From JARICQ01 sp964527205 (GTDB lineage Bacteria > Bacillota > Clostridia > Tissierellales > Tissierellaceae), in assembly GCA_964527205.1 (NCBI GenBank), contig CAZGQG010000043.1, positions 1 to 12,288 on the forward strand: 12,288 bases of DNA, given 5' to 3'. The first letter of the stretch is position 1, and each line of letters begins with the position of its first letter. Made by a program: the position numbers and the translations under genes. Below are positions 1 to 5,614 of this stretch, piece after piece. The notes beneath the pieces are model-generated. The model saw nothing but the letters and a program-made list of their open reading frames with translations, ran no database searches and was not told the origin of the DNA.

Positions 1-50
1 ACTGATGTAAGTTCTAGGGTTAAATCTTTAATTCTCTGACTCAAATCCAT
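1..50 (-). CDS. Start of a gene cut by the window edge, possibly a RocB-like M20 family peptidase
   Basis: The complement reads ATG at 50-48 followed by 15 open codons (MDLSQRIKDLTLELTS) up to the window edge. A GGAGG ribosome binding site (complement of 58-62) lies 7 bases before the ATG, so the start is convincing even though only 16 residues are visible. The N-terminus resembles that of RocB-type M20/M25/M40 metallo-hydrolases, which commonly begin with a similar basic 'KDLTLELVSIPS'-like helix. That resemblance is from memory and rests on very few residues. The gene starts 21 bases after the stop of the symporter on the same strand, so the two probably form an operon. If the guess is right, it would hydrolyse a peptide or acylated amino acid linked to amino-acid use. 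No catalytic residue is visible. Confidence 0.6.
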   Translation of the reverse strand, partial: MDLSQRIKDLTLELTS

Positions 51-71
51 TTTAAAACCTCCATATATTAT

Positions 72-1451
72 TTATTTAACTTTAGCCTTTGGATAATACA
101 GTGGGTTGTTAAAGAATTCATCCTTAAGATCTCTAACCTCACCGGACAACATAACTAATCCTATCATATTTGGAATGATAATTGAGGCCAGTAATATATC
201 TAAGAATTGGTATAAGAATTCAATTCCACCAACTACTCCACCTATAATGGATAGTAGATAAACTCCAACCATTATATTAGAGAAGGTAGTTCCAAACAAG
301 AATTCTGCCTGGGTCTTACCATAATAAGCAATTACTATTATAGTTGAAAGTACGAATAGCAGTATACATAGGGTTACTATTCCTCCACCTAGGGCATCTC
401 CAAAAACTGATTGGAAAGCTACTGCAGGCATGGTTCCAGCTTCAGCAGCAGGAACTGTCTTCCAAACTCCTGTAACTAGGATAACAAGGGCAGTGATTGT
501 ACATACTATTATAGTGTCTACAACTATTTCAAATATTCCCCATAGTCCTTGACGTACAGGATGATCTGTAGCAGCTGCAGCATGGGCTATAGGTGCAGTA
601 CCCATACCAGCTTCGTTAGAATAAACTCCCCTTGATGTTCCCCATCTAATAGTATGGGCTATTGTTGCACCGGCTAGTCCACCAGTTGCTGCAAAGGGTG
701 TAAATGCATGTTTGAATATAAGGCCAAATGCCTCAGGTACATGTGTAATATTTAATATAATTATAATTAAACCACCTAGCAGGTATATAGTAGCCATTGC
801 TGGTACTACCTTTTCAGTAAAAGTAGCTATTCTCTTAATTCCACCAAAAACAACTAAACCAACTAAAACTACAAGTACTCCACCAGTCAACCATTCAGGT
901 ATATTAAGAGTTGTAGCTGTCTGAACTGCTGATACTGATTGACTTGCGATTGAAGGGGCTAATTCAATCATTAAAAAGAATGCAAAAATAATTCCTAATG
1001 CCTTTCCAAAAGATCCTTTAATACCCTTTGATAAGTAATACATTGGTCCCCCAACATAATCTCCCTCTGGATTTCTTTCTCTGTATTTCATTCCTAAAAC
1101 TATTTCTGAGAATTTTGCTCCACTGGCTATAATGGCAACTACCCACATCCAAAATATTGCACCAGGACCACCAAAAGCAATAGCTACCGGTACTCCTACG
1201 ATATTGGATGCTCCAATAGTTGAAGCCAGGGCTGCAGTTGCTGCTTGGAAAGGTGAAATACTTCCCTCTGCATCTTCAGGTTTCTTAAGCATCTTGCCGA
1301 AGGTCTGACTCATTGCAAAACCAAAATACCTAAATTGGAAAAAACCTAGCTTTATTGTTAAGAATAAACTTCCACCTACTAAAATAACTAACATTGGTAC
1401 TCCCCAAAGCCAATCTGAAAAACTTACAATTGCATTAACTAGACTATCCAT
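72..1451 (-). CDS. Sodium:amino-acid symporter, AGCS (alanine/glycine:cation symporter) family
   Basis: An integral membrane transporter of 459 residues, the usual length for the AGCS family, which imports small neutral amino acids such as alanine or glycine with Na+ (or H+). About ten to eleven hydrophobic segments can be picked out. Family landmarks are the GGPGAIFWMW stretch at about residues 94-103, VGGPMYYL at about 133-140, and the highly conserved RWGTSRGVYSNEAGMG at about 269-284. The start is fixed by AAAGGAGG (complement of 1457-1464), 5 bases before the ATG. The normally conserved TGxGNIxGV-type motif reads IGASNIVGV here (about 79-87), with Ser in place of the second Gly, so the substrate may differ from plain alanine. 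It is transcribed leftwards from the promoter at 1591-1619 and probably together with the gene at 1-50. The family call is firm; the substrate is not known. Confidence 0.93.
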   Translation of the reverse strand: MDSLVNAIVSFSDWLWGVPMLVILVGGSLFLTIKLGFFQFRYFGFAMSQTFGKMLKKPEDAEGSISPFQAATAALASTIGASNIVGVPVAIAFGGPGAIFWMWVVAIIASGAKFSEIVLGMKYRERNPEGDYVGGPMYYLSKGIKGSFGKALGIIFAFFLMIELAPSIASQSVSAVQTATTLNIPEWLTGGVLVVLVGLVVFGGIKRIATFTEKVVPAMATIYLLGGLIIIILNITHVPEAFGLIFKHAFTPFAATGGLAGATIAHTIRWGTSRGVYSNEAGMGTAPIAHAAAATDHPVRQGLWGIFEIVVDTIIVCTITALVILVTGVWKTVPAAEAGTMPAVAFQSVFGDALGGGIVTLCILLFVLSTIIVIAYYGKTQAEFLFGTTFSNIMVGVYLLSIIGGVVGGIEFLYQFLDILLASIIIPNMIGLVMLSGEVRDLKDEFFNNPLYYPKAKVK

Positions 1452-1534
1452 AATATCCTCCTTTAAAGATTTTTGGGATTAAATACTCTATTTTAATGTC
1501 TATCCCCCTTCCTGATGTAGTTTTATTTAAATTC

Positions 1535-1549
1535 CTGGCTAGAGGCCAG
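1535..1549 (-). other. Small hairpin in the symporter leader
   Basis: CTGGC (1535-1539) and GCCAG (1545-1549) form a perfect 5-bp GC-rich stem with a 5-base loop, inside the predicted 5' leader of the symporter mRNA. In the direction of transcription it is preceded by a T-rich run but not followed by one, so it does not look like a terminator. The 8-mer CTGGCTAG from its left half occurs again at 1677-1684. Its role is unknown; it could stabilise the leader or be part of a regulatory fold. Confidence 0.4.
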
Positions 1550-1572
1550 AAAAATAAAGCAAGGTTAATAGT

Positions 1573-1607
1573 CTGTTTAAACTTTATCATAGTATATCAC
1601 TAAACAG
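1573..1607. promoter_or_regulatory. Inverted repeat around the symporter -10 region, possible operator
   Basis: CTGTTTA (1573-1579) and TAAACAG (1601-1607) are perfect 7-bp inverted arms separated by 21 bases. They bracket the predicted -10 box and start site of the leftward symporter promoter, and the outer arm falls in its -10/-35 spacer. A dimeric repressor bound here would block transcription. No regulator is identified. Confidence 0.4.
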
Positions 1608-1619
1608 GACCTATATCAA
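1591..1619 (-). promoter_or_regulatory. Sigma-A-type promoter for the symporter
   Basis: On the minus strand TTGATA (complement of 1614-1619) is followed after exactly 17 bases by TATACT (complement of 1591-1596), close to the TTGACA/TATAAT consensus with optimal spacing. Transcription would begin near 1584, giving a leader of about 130 bases before the ATG at 1451. Confidence 0.7.
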
Positions 1620-1730
1620 GAAAAATATGCTCTTATTACAGTTAATTTAAAAGATTCTGAATACAGACATAGATTTCTGGCTAGTCTCCATATATAGCTA
1701 TGAAGAGAGAAGAATATTTATAGATATGCC

Positions 1731-1759
1731 TTGTAATATCCTCTCCTTATTAGTAATAT
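1731..1759 (+). promoter_or_regulatory. Sigma-A-type promoter for murI
   Basis: TTGTAA (1731-1736), a 17-base spacer, then TAATAT (1754-1759). The start site would be near 1766, leaving a short leader of under 30 bases that contains the murI ribosome binding site. Confidence 0.6.
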
Positions 1760-1793
1760 AGGAGTAGAAAGATTATTTGATAGAGGTGGAAAA

Positions 1794-2597
1794 ATGGATA
1801 AGAGACCAATTGGAGTTTTTGATTCAGGCATAGGTGGCCTTACTGTTATGAAGGAGATAGTAGAGCAGCTTCCTGGAGAAGATATAATATATTTTGGAGA
1901 TACAGCCAGGATACCCTATGGAAGTAGATCCAAGGAAACCGTAATAAAATATGTAATGCAGAGTATAAAGTTCTTAATGACCAAGGACATAAAGGCCATA
2001 GTAGTAGGTTGTAACACTGCCTCTGCCCTGGCCTTGGAAGAAGCTAAGGCAGCCTTTGATATACCTATTATTGGAGTAATAGAGCCTGGATCTAGGGCAG
2101 CGGCAAGCTCTAGCCAGAATAAGACCATAGGTGTAATAGGCACGGAGGGCACTATAAATTCAGATGCCTACCAGGCCAATATAAGGAGACTTCTTCCCAC
2201 AGCAGAAATAATAGGAGTTCCCTGTCCTCTCTTTGTACCCATAGTAGAGGAAGGCTGGGAGAATTCAGACGTGGCAGATGTGGCAGCTCAGAAATACCTA
2301 TTAGAATTAAAGGAACACAGCATAGATACCCTGGTCCTTGGCTGTACCCACTATCCCGCCCTTAGGTATACCATATCTAAGATAATGGGAGAAGGGGTAA
2401 AGTTAATAAATCCAGCCTATGAAACTGCCAAGCTGACAAAGGACATGCTAAAGGAAAAGGCCCTTCTAAATGATAAGATAGAAGGTGGCAACTATAAATA
2501 CTATGTAAGTGACGCTCCAGATAAGTTTAAGAGAATCGGAGGCAATATAGTAAGAAGGCAAATAGAAGAGGTAGAAAAGGTAACCATAGAATTTTAA
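1794..2597 (+). CDS. murI: Glutamate racemase
   Basis: A cytoplasmic, cofactor-independent racemase that makes D-glutamate from L-glutamate for peptidoglycan synthesis. At 267 residues it has the normal family length and looks intact. The N-terminal GVFDSGIGG motif (residues 7-15) holds the conserved Asp10-Ser11. The two catalytic cysteines are present as GCNTAS (Cys73) and LGCTHYP (Cys184, with His186 beside it), matching the Asp/Glu racemase two-base mechanism. The start is supported by a GAGGTGG ribosome binding site (1783-1789), 4-5 bases before the ATG. It has its own promoter at 1731-1759 and a likely weak terminator at 2598-2621, so it may be a one-gene unit with some read-through into the regulator. 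It is a housekeeping cell-wall gene with no direct link to lysine fermentation. Identification is near certain. Confidence 0.96.
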   Translation: MDKRPIGVFDSGIGGLTVMKEIVEQLPGEDIIYFGDTARIPYGSRSKETVIKYVMQSIKFLMTKDIKAIVVGCNTASALALEEAKAAFDIPIIGVIEPGSRAAASSSQNKTIGVIGTEGTINSDAYQANIRRLLPTAEIIGVPCPLFVPIVEEGWENSDVADVAAQKYLLELKEHSIDTLVLGCTHYPALRYTISKIMGEGVKLINPAYETAKLTKDMLKEKALLNDKIEGGNYKYYVSDAPDKFKRIGGNIVRRQIEEVEKVTIEF

Positions 2598-2621
2598 TTA
2601 GGCCCCTAGGTGCCTAATTTT
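2598..2621 (+). terminator. Weak rho-independent terminator after murI
   Basis: Directly after the murI stop codon, TTAGGC (2598-2603) pairs with GCCTAA (2612-2617) around an 8-base loop and is followed by TTTT (2618-2621). The stem and T run are short, so partial read-through into the activator gene is likely. No separate promoter for the activator was recognised in the remaining 36 bases. Confidence 0.45.
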
Positions 2622-2630
2622 AGGCTATTA

Positions 2631-2650
2631 GTGCCGAAAAACCAGCGAGG
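2631..2650. promoter_or_regulatory. Copy of a GCCGAAAAA motif at the activator's ribosome binding site, possible autoregulatory site
   Basis: The 20 bases 2631-2650 match 4052-4071 (TTGCCGAAAAATCGGCGAAA) at 15 of 20 positions, counting from the G of GTGCCG. The two copies lie just before and just after the activator gene, and this one runs into its AGGAGG (2648-2653). The inverted symmetry that is perfect in the downstream copy is degenerate here. It could be a binding site of the activator or of another regulator; this is inference from position and similarity only. Confidence 0.3.
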
Positions 2651-2657
2651 AGGACCT

Positions 2658-4046
2658 ATGAAGGAATTATTATTTACAGAAAATATATTTGAAATACTAA
2701 ACCATATAGAGGAGGGCATACATATAGTAGATAAGAATGGAATGGTAGTCTACTACAATCCCTTTGCCCAAAAAATAGATGGGATTGAAAGGGACAAGGT
2801 AATTGGTAGACATCTCCTTGAGGTCTATCCCTCCCTAAATCACCAGACCAGTACCCTACTTAGGGCCATGGAAACTGGAAAGGCCATAAGTAAGAAAGAG
2901 CAGGAATTCTTAAATTACAAGGGAGAAAAGATAACTACCATAAATACCTCCATCCCTATAAGATCCAAGGATGAGATCCTAGGAGCCATAGAAATATCCA
3001 AAGATATTACCACAGTGAGGAAGATGTCAGAAAAGATAATAGACCTGCAGGAACAACTCTATATTAGTAAGGATGAGGACAAGAAGAACAAGCACAGGGA
3101 GTCTGCCAAGTACACCCTTATAGATATAGTTGGGGAAAACAAGGAAATGATAAGACTTAAGTCCCTGGCCCTAAGGGCTGCCAAGACAGATGCTTCCGTC
3201 CTTATATCTGGAGATACAGGGACAGGCAAGGAGCTCTTTGTTCATTCCATCCACAATGCCAGCAGGAGAAAGTCCAAGGCCTTTATTACACAAAACTGCG
3301 CTGCCCTGCCTTCAAATCTTCTTGAGGGAATACTCTTTGGTACCACAAGGGGAGGCTTTACAGGAGCTGAGGATAGGCCAGGTCTTTTTGAACTTGCCAG
3401 TGGAGGAACTCTTTTCCTAGATGAGATAAACTCCATGCCTCTTGAGCTGCAATCCAAGCTACTTAGGGTTATTCAAGATGGAAGTATAAGAAGGCTTGGG
3501 GGAACAAAGACCATCAATGTAGATGTGAGGATAATAGCAGCAACCAATATAGCACCGGAACTTGCAGTAGAGAGAAAGGAGCTTAGGGCAGATCTTTTCT
3601 ACAGACTAAATGTAGTATCCTTTGGGATCCCAGCCCTAAGGGAGAGAAGAGATGACCTTCCGGTCCTTGTAAATTACTTTATAGATAAGTTTAATAAGCT
3701 CCTTGGGAAAAATACAAGGGGAGTTTCAGAAGAGGTAATGAAGATATTTAATCTCTATCCCTGGGAGGGAAATGTTAGAGAGCTAGAACATCTCCTGGAA
3801 GGAATAATGAGTATAGGAGATTCTGAAATTATCCATGTAGAAGACCTTCCTCCAAAGTTCCAGGACTATAGGAGGGAAAGGGAGGACTTGGAAGAAAAAT
3901 CTCTAAAGCATATCTTAGAAGAAAAGGAGAGAGCCCTTATTGTTCAGGCAATTCATCAGGCAGATGACAATATAACTAGGGCAGCAGAGTTACTTCAAAT
4001 ACCAAGACAAACCCTTCAGTATAAGATTAAAAAGTTAAGGATATAG
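2658..4046 (+). CDS. Sigma-54-dependent transcriptional activator (PAS-AAA+-Fis HTH)
   Basis: A DNA-binding ATPase that would open sigma-54 RNA polymerase promoters on a metabolic signal. Over 462 residues the order is: PAS sensor domain (about 8-125), short coiled linker, AAA+ domain (about 155-390), and a C-terminal Fis-type helix-turn-helix (about 426-462). Walker A is GDTGTGKE (185-192) and Walker B LFLDE (252-256). The sigma-54 contact loop reads GGFTGA (232-237) instead of the usual GAFTGA. An in-frame GTG at 2610 is possible, but ATG 2658 has AGGAGG 4 bases upstream and begins the natural PAS N-terminus. There is no receiver domain, so it is probably ligand-sensing, not phosphorylation-driven. 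The AAA+ segment resembles RocR/BkdR-type activators of amino-acid catabolism. A -24/-12 promoter lies 345 bases downstream, before kdd, so lysine fermentation is the likely target; the ligand is unknown. Confidence 0.92.
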   Translation: MKELLFTENIFEILNHIEEGIHIVDKNGMVVYYNPFAQKIDGIERDKVIGRHLLEVYPSLNHQTSTLLRAMETGKAISKKEQEFLNYKGEKITTINTSIPIRSKDEILGAIEISKDITTVRKMSEKIIDLQEQLYISKDEDKKNKHRESAKYTLIDIVGENKEMIRLKSLALRAAKTDASVLISGDTGTGKELFVHSIHNASRRKSKAFITQNCAALPSNLLEGILFGTTRGGFTGAEDRPGLFELASGGTLFLDEINSMPLELQSKLLRVIQDGSIRRLGGTKTINVDVRIIAATNIAPELAVERKELRADLFYRLNVVSFGIPALRERRDDLPVLVNYFIDKFNKLLGKNTRGVSEEVMKIFNLYPWEGNVRELEHLLEGIMSIGDSEIIHVEDLPPKFQDYRREREDLEEKSLKHILEEKERALIVQAIHQADDNITRAAELLQIPRQTLQYKIKKLRI

Positions 4047-4051
4047 GAGAA

Positions 4052-4070
4052 TTGCCGAAAAATCGGCGAA
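4052..4070. promoter_or_regulatory. GCCGA-AAAA-TCGGC palindrome, possible activator site
   Basis: GCCGA (4054-4058) and TCGGC (4063-4067) are perfect 5-bp arms around AAAA, within a slightly longer imperfect palindrome. It starts 6 bases after the activator stop codon and about 325 bases upstream of the sigma-54 promoter, a distance from which enhancer-bound activators can work. It is not followed by a clean T run, so terminator function is less likely. A related copy lies at 2631-2650. Confidence 0.4.
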
Positions 4071-4253
4071 AGTTCTATTTTAATGCAAAAATTGTTAAAA
4101 ATAATGAAGAGCAAGAGAAATAATGAAGAATTAAGGAAAATAATTAAAATTAAGAGAAAATGATTTGAAAGAAAAAGAAAACAATAATAAAGCATAATCC
4201 ATAATAAGAAATACAAATCTCTCAACTTATAATAACCCCTAGAGTGATAGTGG

Positions 4254-4278
4254 TGGATAAAAAGCTAGGATTTATCCA
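4254..4278. promoter_or_regulatory. Inverted repeat upstream of the sigma-54 promoter, candidate enhancer site
   Basis: TGGATAAA (4254-4261) and TTTATCCA (4271-4278) are perfect 8-bp arms with a 9-base spacer. The centre is about 125 bases before the -24 element, within the usual 80-200 base range for upstream activating sequences of sigma-54 activators. Binding by the protein encoded at 2658-4046 is inferred. Confidence 0.45.
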
Positions 4279-4295
4279 ATTATCTAAGCTTAAAA

Positions 4296-4322
4296 CATAT
4301 TAAAGAAATTTGCTTTAATATG
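4296..4322. promoter_or_regulatory. Perfect 10-bp inverted repeat, second candidate enhancer site
   Basis: CATATTAAAG (4296-4305) and CTTTAATATG (4313-4322) form perfect arms around a 7-base spacer, centred about 82 bases before the -24 element. It is AT-rich, so chance is more likely than for the repeat at 4254-4278. It could bind the activator or act in DNA bending. Confidence 0.35.
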
Positions 4323-4356
4323 AATATTTATATTAAAAATATATAGACATTATTAG

Positions 4357-4388
4357 AAAAGGACATATAACTTATATGTTCTTTTTTT
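4357..4388 (+). terminator. Terminator-like hairpin directly before the sigma-54 promoter
   Basis: AAAAGGACATATA (4357-4369) pairs with TATATGTTCTTTT (4373-4385) around a 3-base loop, with one G-T pair, and the strand runs on in T to 4388. It would end transcripts leaving the activator gene and so insulate the lysine operon from read-through. It ends only 2 bases before the -24 box. The stem is AT-rich, so its strength is uncertain; as DNA the same palindrome could also be a protein site. Confidence 0.55.
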
Positions 4389-4390
4389 AT

Positions 4391-4406
4391 TGGCATGGAT
4401 ATTGCA
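4391..4406 (+). promoter_or_regulatory. Sigma-54 (-24/-12) promoter of the kdd-kamA operon
   Basis: TGGCATGGATATTGCA matches the TGGCAC-N5-TTGCA consensus at all but one position. The invariant GG (4392-4393) and GC (4404-4405) are exactly 10 bases apart, the required spacing. Transcription would start near 4417, giving a short leader to kdd whose length is obscured by the N gap. An activator of the matching type is encoded next door. Confidence 0.88.
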
Positions 4407-4434
4407 ATCTATATAGGTGGAGTATAAAAGAAGA

Positions 4435-4534
4435 NNNNNNNNNNNNNNNNNNNNNNNNNNNNNNNNNNNNNNNNNNNNNNNNNNNNNNNNNNNNNNNNNN
4501 NNNNNNNNNNNNNNNNNNNNNNNNNNNNNNNNNN
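4435..4534. other. Assembly gap of 100 N
   Basis: Exactly 100 undetermined bases, the conventional length for a gap of unknown size. It falls between the sigma-54 promoter and the kdd ribosome binding site, within the 5' leader. The left flank ends in AGAAGA and the right flank begins with AGAAGA, so the ends may simply overlap. Confidence 0.97.
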
Positions 4535-4560
4535 AGAAGATTATAAAGGGGGAAGGTCAA

Positions 4561-5589
4561 ATGAAAAAAGGGAATCCATATGGAACTCATAGGGTCTTAG
4601 AGCCAAAGGGAGTATTGCCACAACCGGCTACTAAGATCGACAATGATATGGAGATTTACGATAATGAGATACTTATAGATGTACAAACGCTAAATATTGA
4701 CTCAGCTAGCTTTACGCAAATCAAGGAAGAGGCTGGAGGAGATATAGAAGAGATAAAAAACATAATGATGAGGATAGTAGATGAAAGAGGCAAGCATCAA
4801 AACCCAGTTACAGGGTCTGGTGGAATGCTAATTGGAACTGTGGAAAAGATTGGGCCAGCCTTAGAGGGAAAGACTGACTTAAAGGTTGGAGACAAGATAG
4901 CTACCCTAGTGTCCCTATCCCTTACACCACTTAGGATAGATGAGATTGATGAAATCAGGGCAGATGTGGATCAGGTAGATATAAAGGGCAAGGCCATACT
5001 CTTTGAATCCGGTCTTTATGCAGTTATTCCTGAAGACATAGAAGAAAACCTAGCCCTATCAGTACTAGACGTTGCAGGAGCGCCAGCTCAAACAGCAAAA
5101 CTAGTTAAGCCAGGGGACACTGTAGTCCTTATAGGTGGGTCAGGCAAGTCCGGCATGCTTTGCCTTTATGAGGCTAAGAAAAGAGCAGGAGTTACAGGCA
5201 AGGTCATATGCATAGACATAAATATTGAAGGAATCAAGGATGCAGGTCTGGCAGACATATACATAAAGGCCAATGCTACAGATGCAGTAGAGGTCCTAGA
5301 AAGGGTTTCAGAAGCCACCAATGGAGAAATGGCAGATGTGGTAATAAACAATGTAAATATACCAAACACAGAGATGTCAAGTATCCTAGCCTGTAAGGAT
5401 GAGGGAATAGTTTATTTCTTTAGCATGGCTACTAGCTTTACCAAGGCAGCCTTAGGTGCTGAGGGAGTAGGAAAGGATATTAATATGATAGTAGGTAATG
5501 GTTATACCAAGGGCCACGCAGAGATAGCTCTAAATATAATGAGAGAATCAAGAGTTTTAAGAGATATATTTACAAAACTATACGCATAA
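4561..5589 (+). CDS. kdd: L-erythro-3,5-diaminohexanoate dehydrogenase
   Basis: A cytoplasmic NAD(P)-dependent enzyme of lysine fermentation that oxidatively deaminates 3,5-diaminohexanoate to 5-amino-3-oxohexanoate, the substrate of the cleavage enzyme Kce. The 342-residue product begins KKGNPYGTHRVLEPKG, a hallmark of Kdd. A Rossmann nucleotide site is visible as VVLIGGSGKSG (188-198), and Asp219 at the end of the next strand (VICID) suggests NAD+ preference. ATG 4561 is chosen because GGGGGAAGG (4549-4557) precedes it; an open frame continues leftwards only through the N gap and is not believable. It is first in the cluster, directly behind the sigma-54 promoter at 4391-4406 and 25 bases before kamA, so the two are surely co-transcribed. 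Complete and intact. Confidence 0.94.
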   Translation: MKKGNPYGTHRVLEPKGVLPQPATKIDNDMEIYDNEILIDVQTLNIDSASFTQIKEEAGGDIEEIKNIMMRIVDERGKHQNPVTGSGGMLIGTVEKIGPALEGKTDLKVGDKIATLVSLSLTPLRIDEIDEIRADVDQVDIKGKAILFESGLYAVIPEDIEENLALSVLDVAGAPAQTAKLVKPGDTVVLIGGSGKSGMLCLYEAKKRAGVTGKVICIDINIEGIKDAGLADIYIKANATDAVEVLERVSEATNGEMADVVINNVNIPNTEMSSILACKDEGIVYFFSMATSFTKAALGAEGVGKDINMIVGNGYTKGHAEIALNIMRESRVLRDIFTKLYA

Positions 5590-5614
5590 AATAAAAATAA
5601 AAGGAGAGAATACC

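Noticed and set aside
1452..1793. Glycine, lysine or T-box type riboswitch in the leader of the symporter or murI
   Set aside because: I looked for the conserved cores of these elements on both strands and saw none. Only a small 5-bp hairpin and the promoters are evident.
2610..2657. GTG start 16 codons upstream for the sigma-54 activator
   Set aside because: It overlaps the murI terminator stem and has no ribosome binding site, whereas ATG 2658 follows AGGAGG at good spacing.
4016..4225. Minus-strand ORF of 69 codons, very hydrophobic, which might be a small membrane protein
   Set aside because: It starts inside the activator gene on the opposite strand, has no ribosome binding site, and its Leu/Phe/Ile-rich content is what a purine-rich AT tract gives when read backwards.
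4417..4560. Longer N-terminus for kdd through the N gap
   Set aside because: It depends on 100 undetermined bases. ATG 4561 has a strong ribosome binding site and gives the standard Kdd N-terminus.
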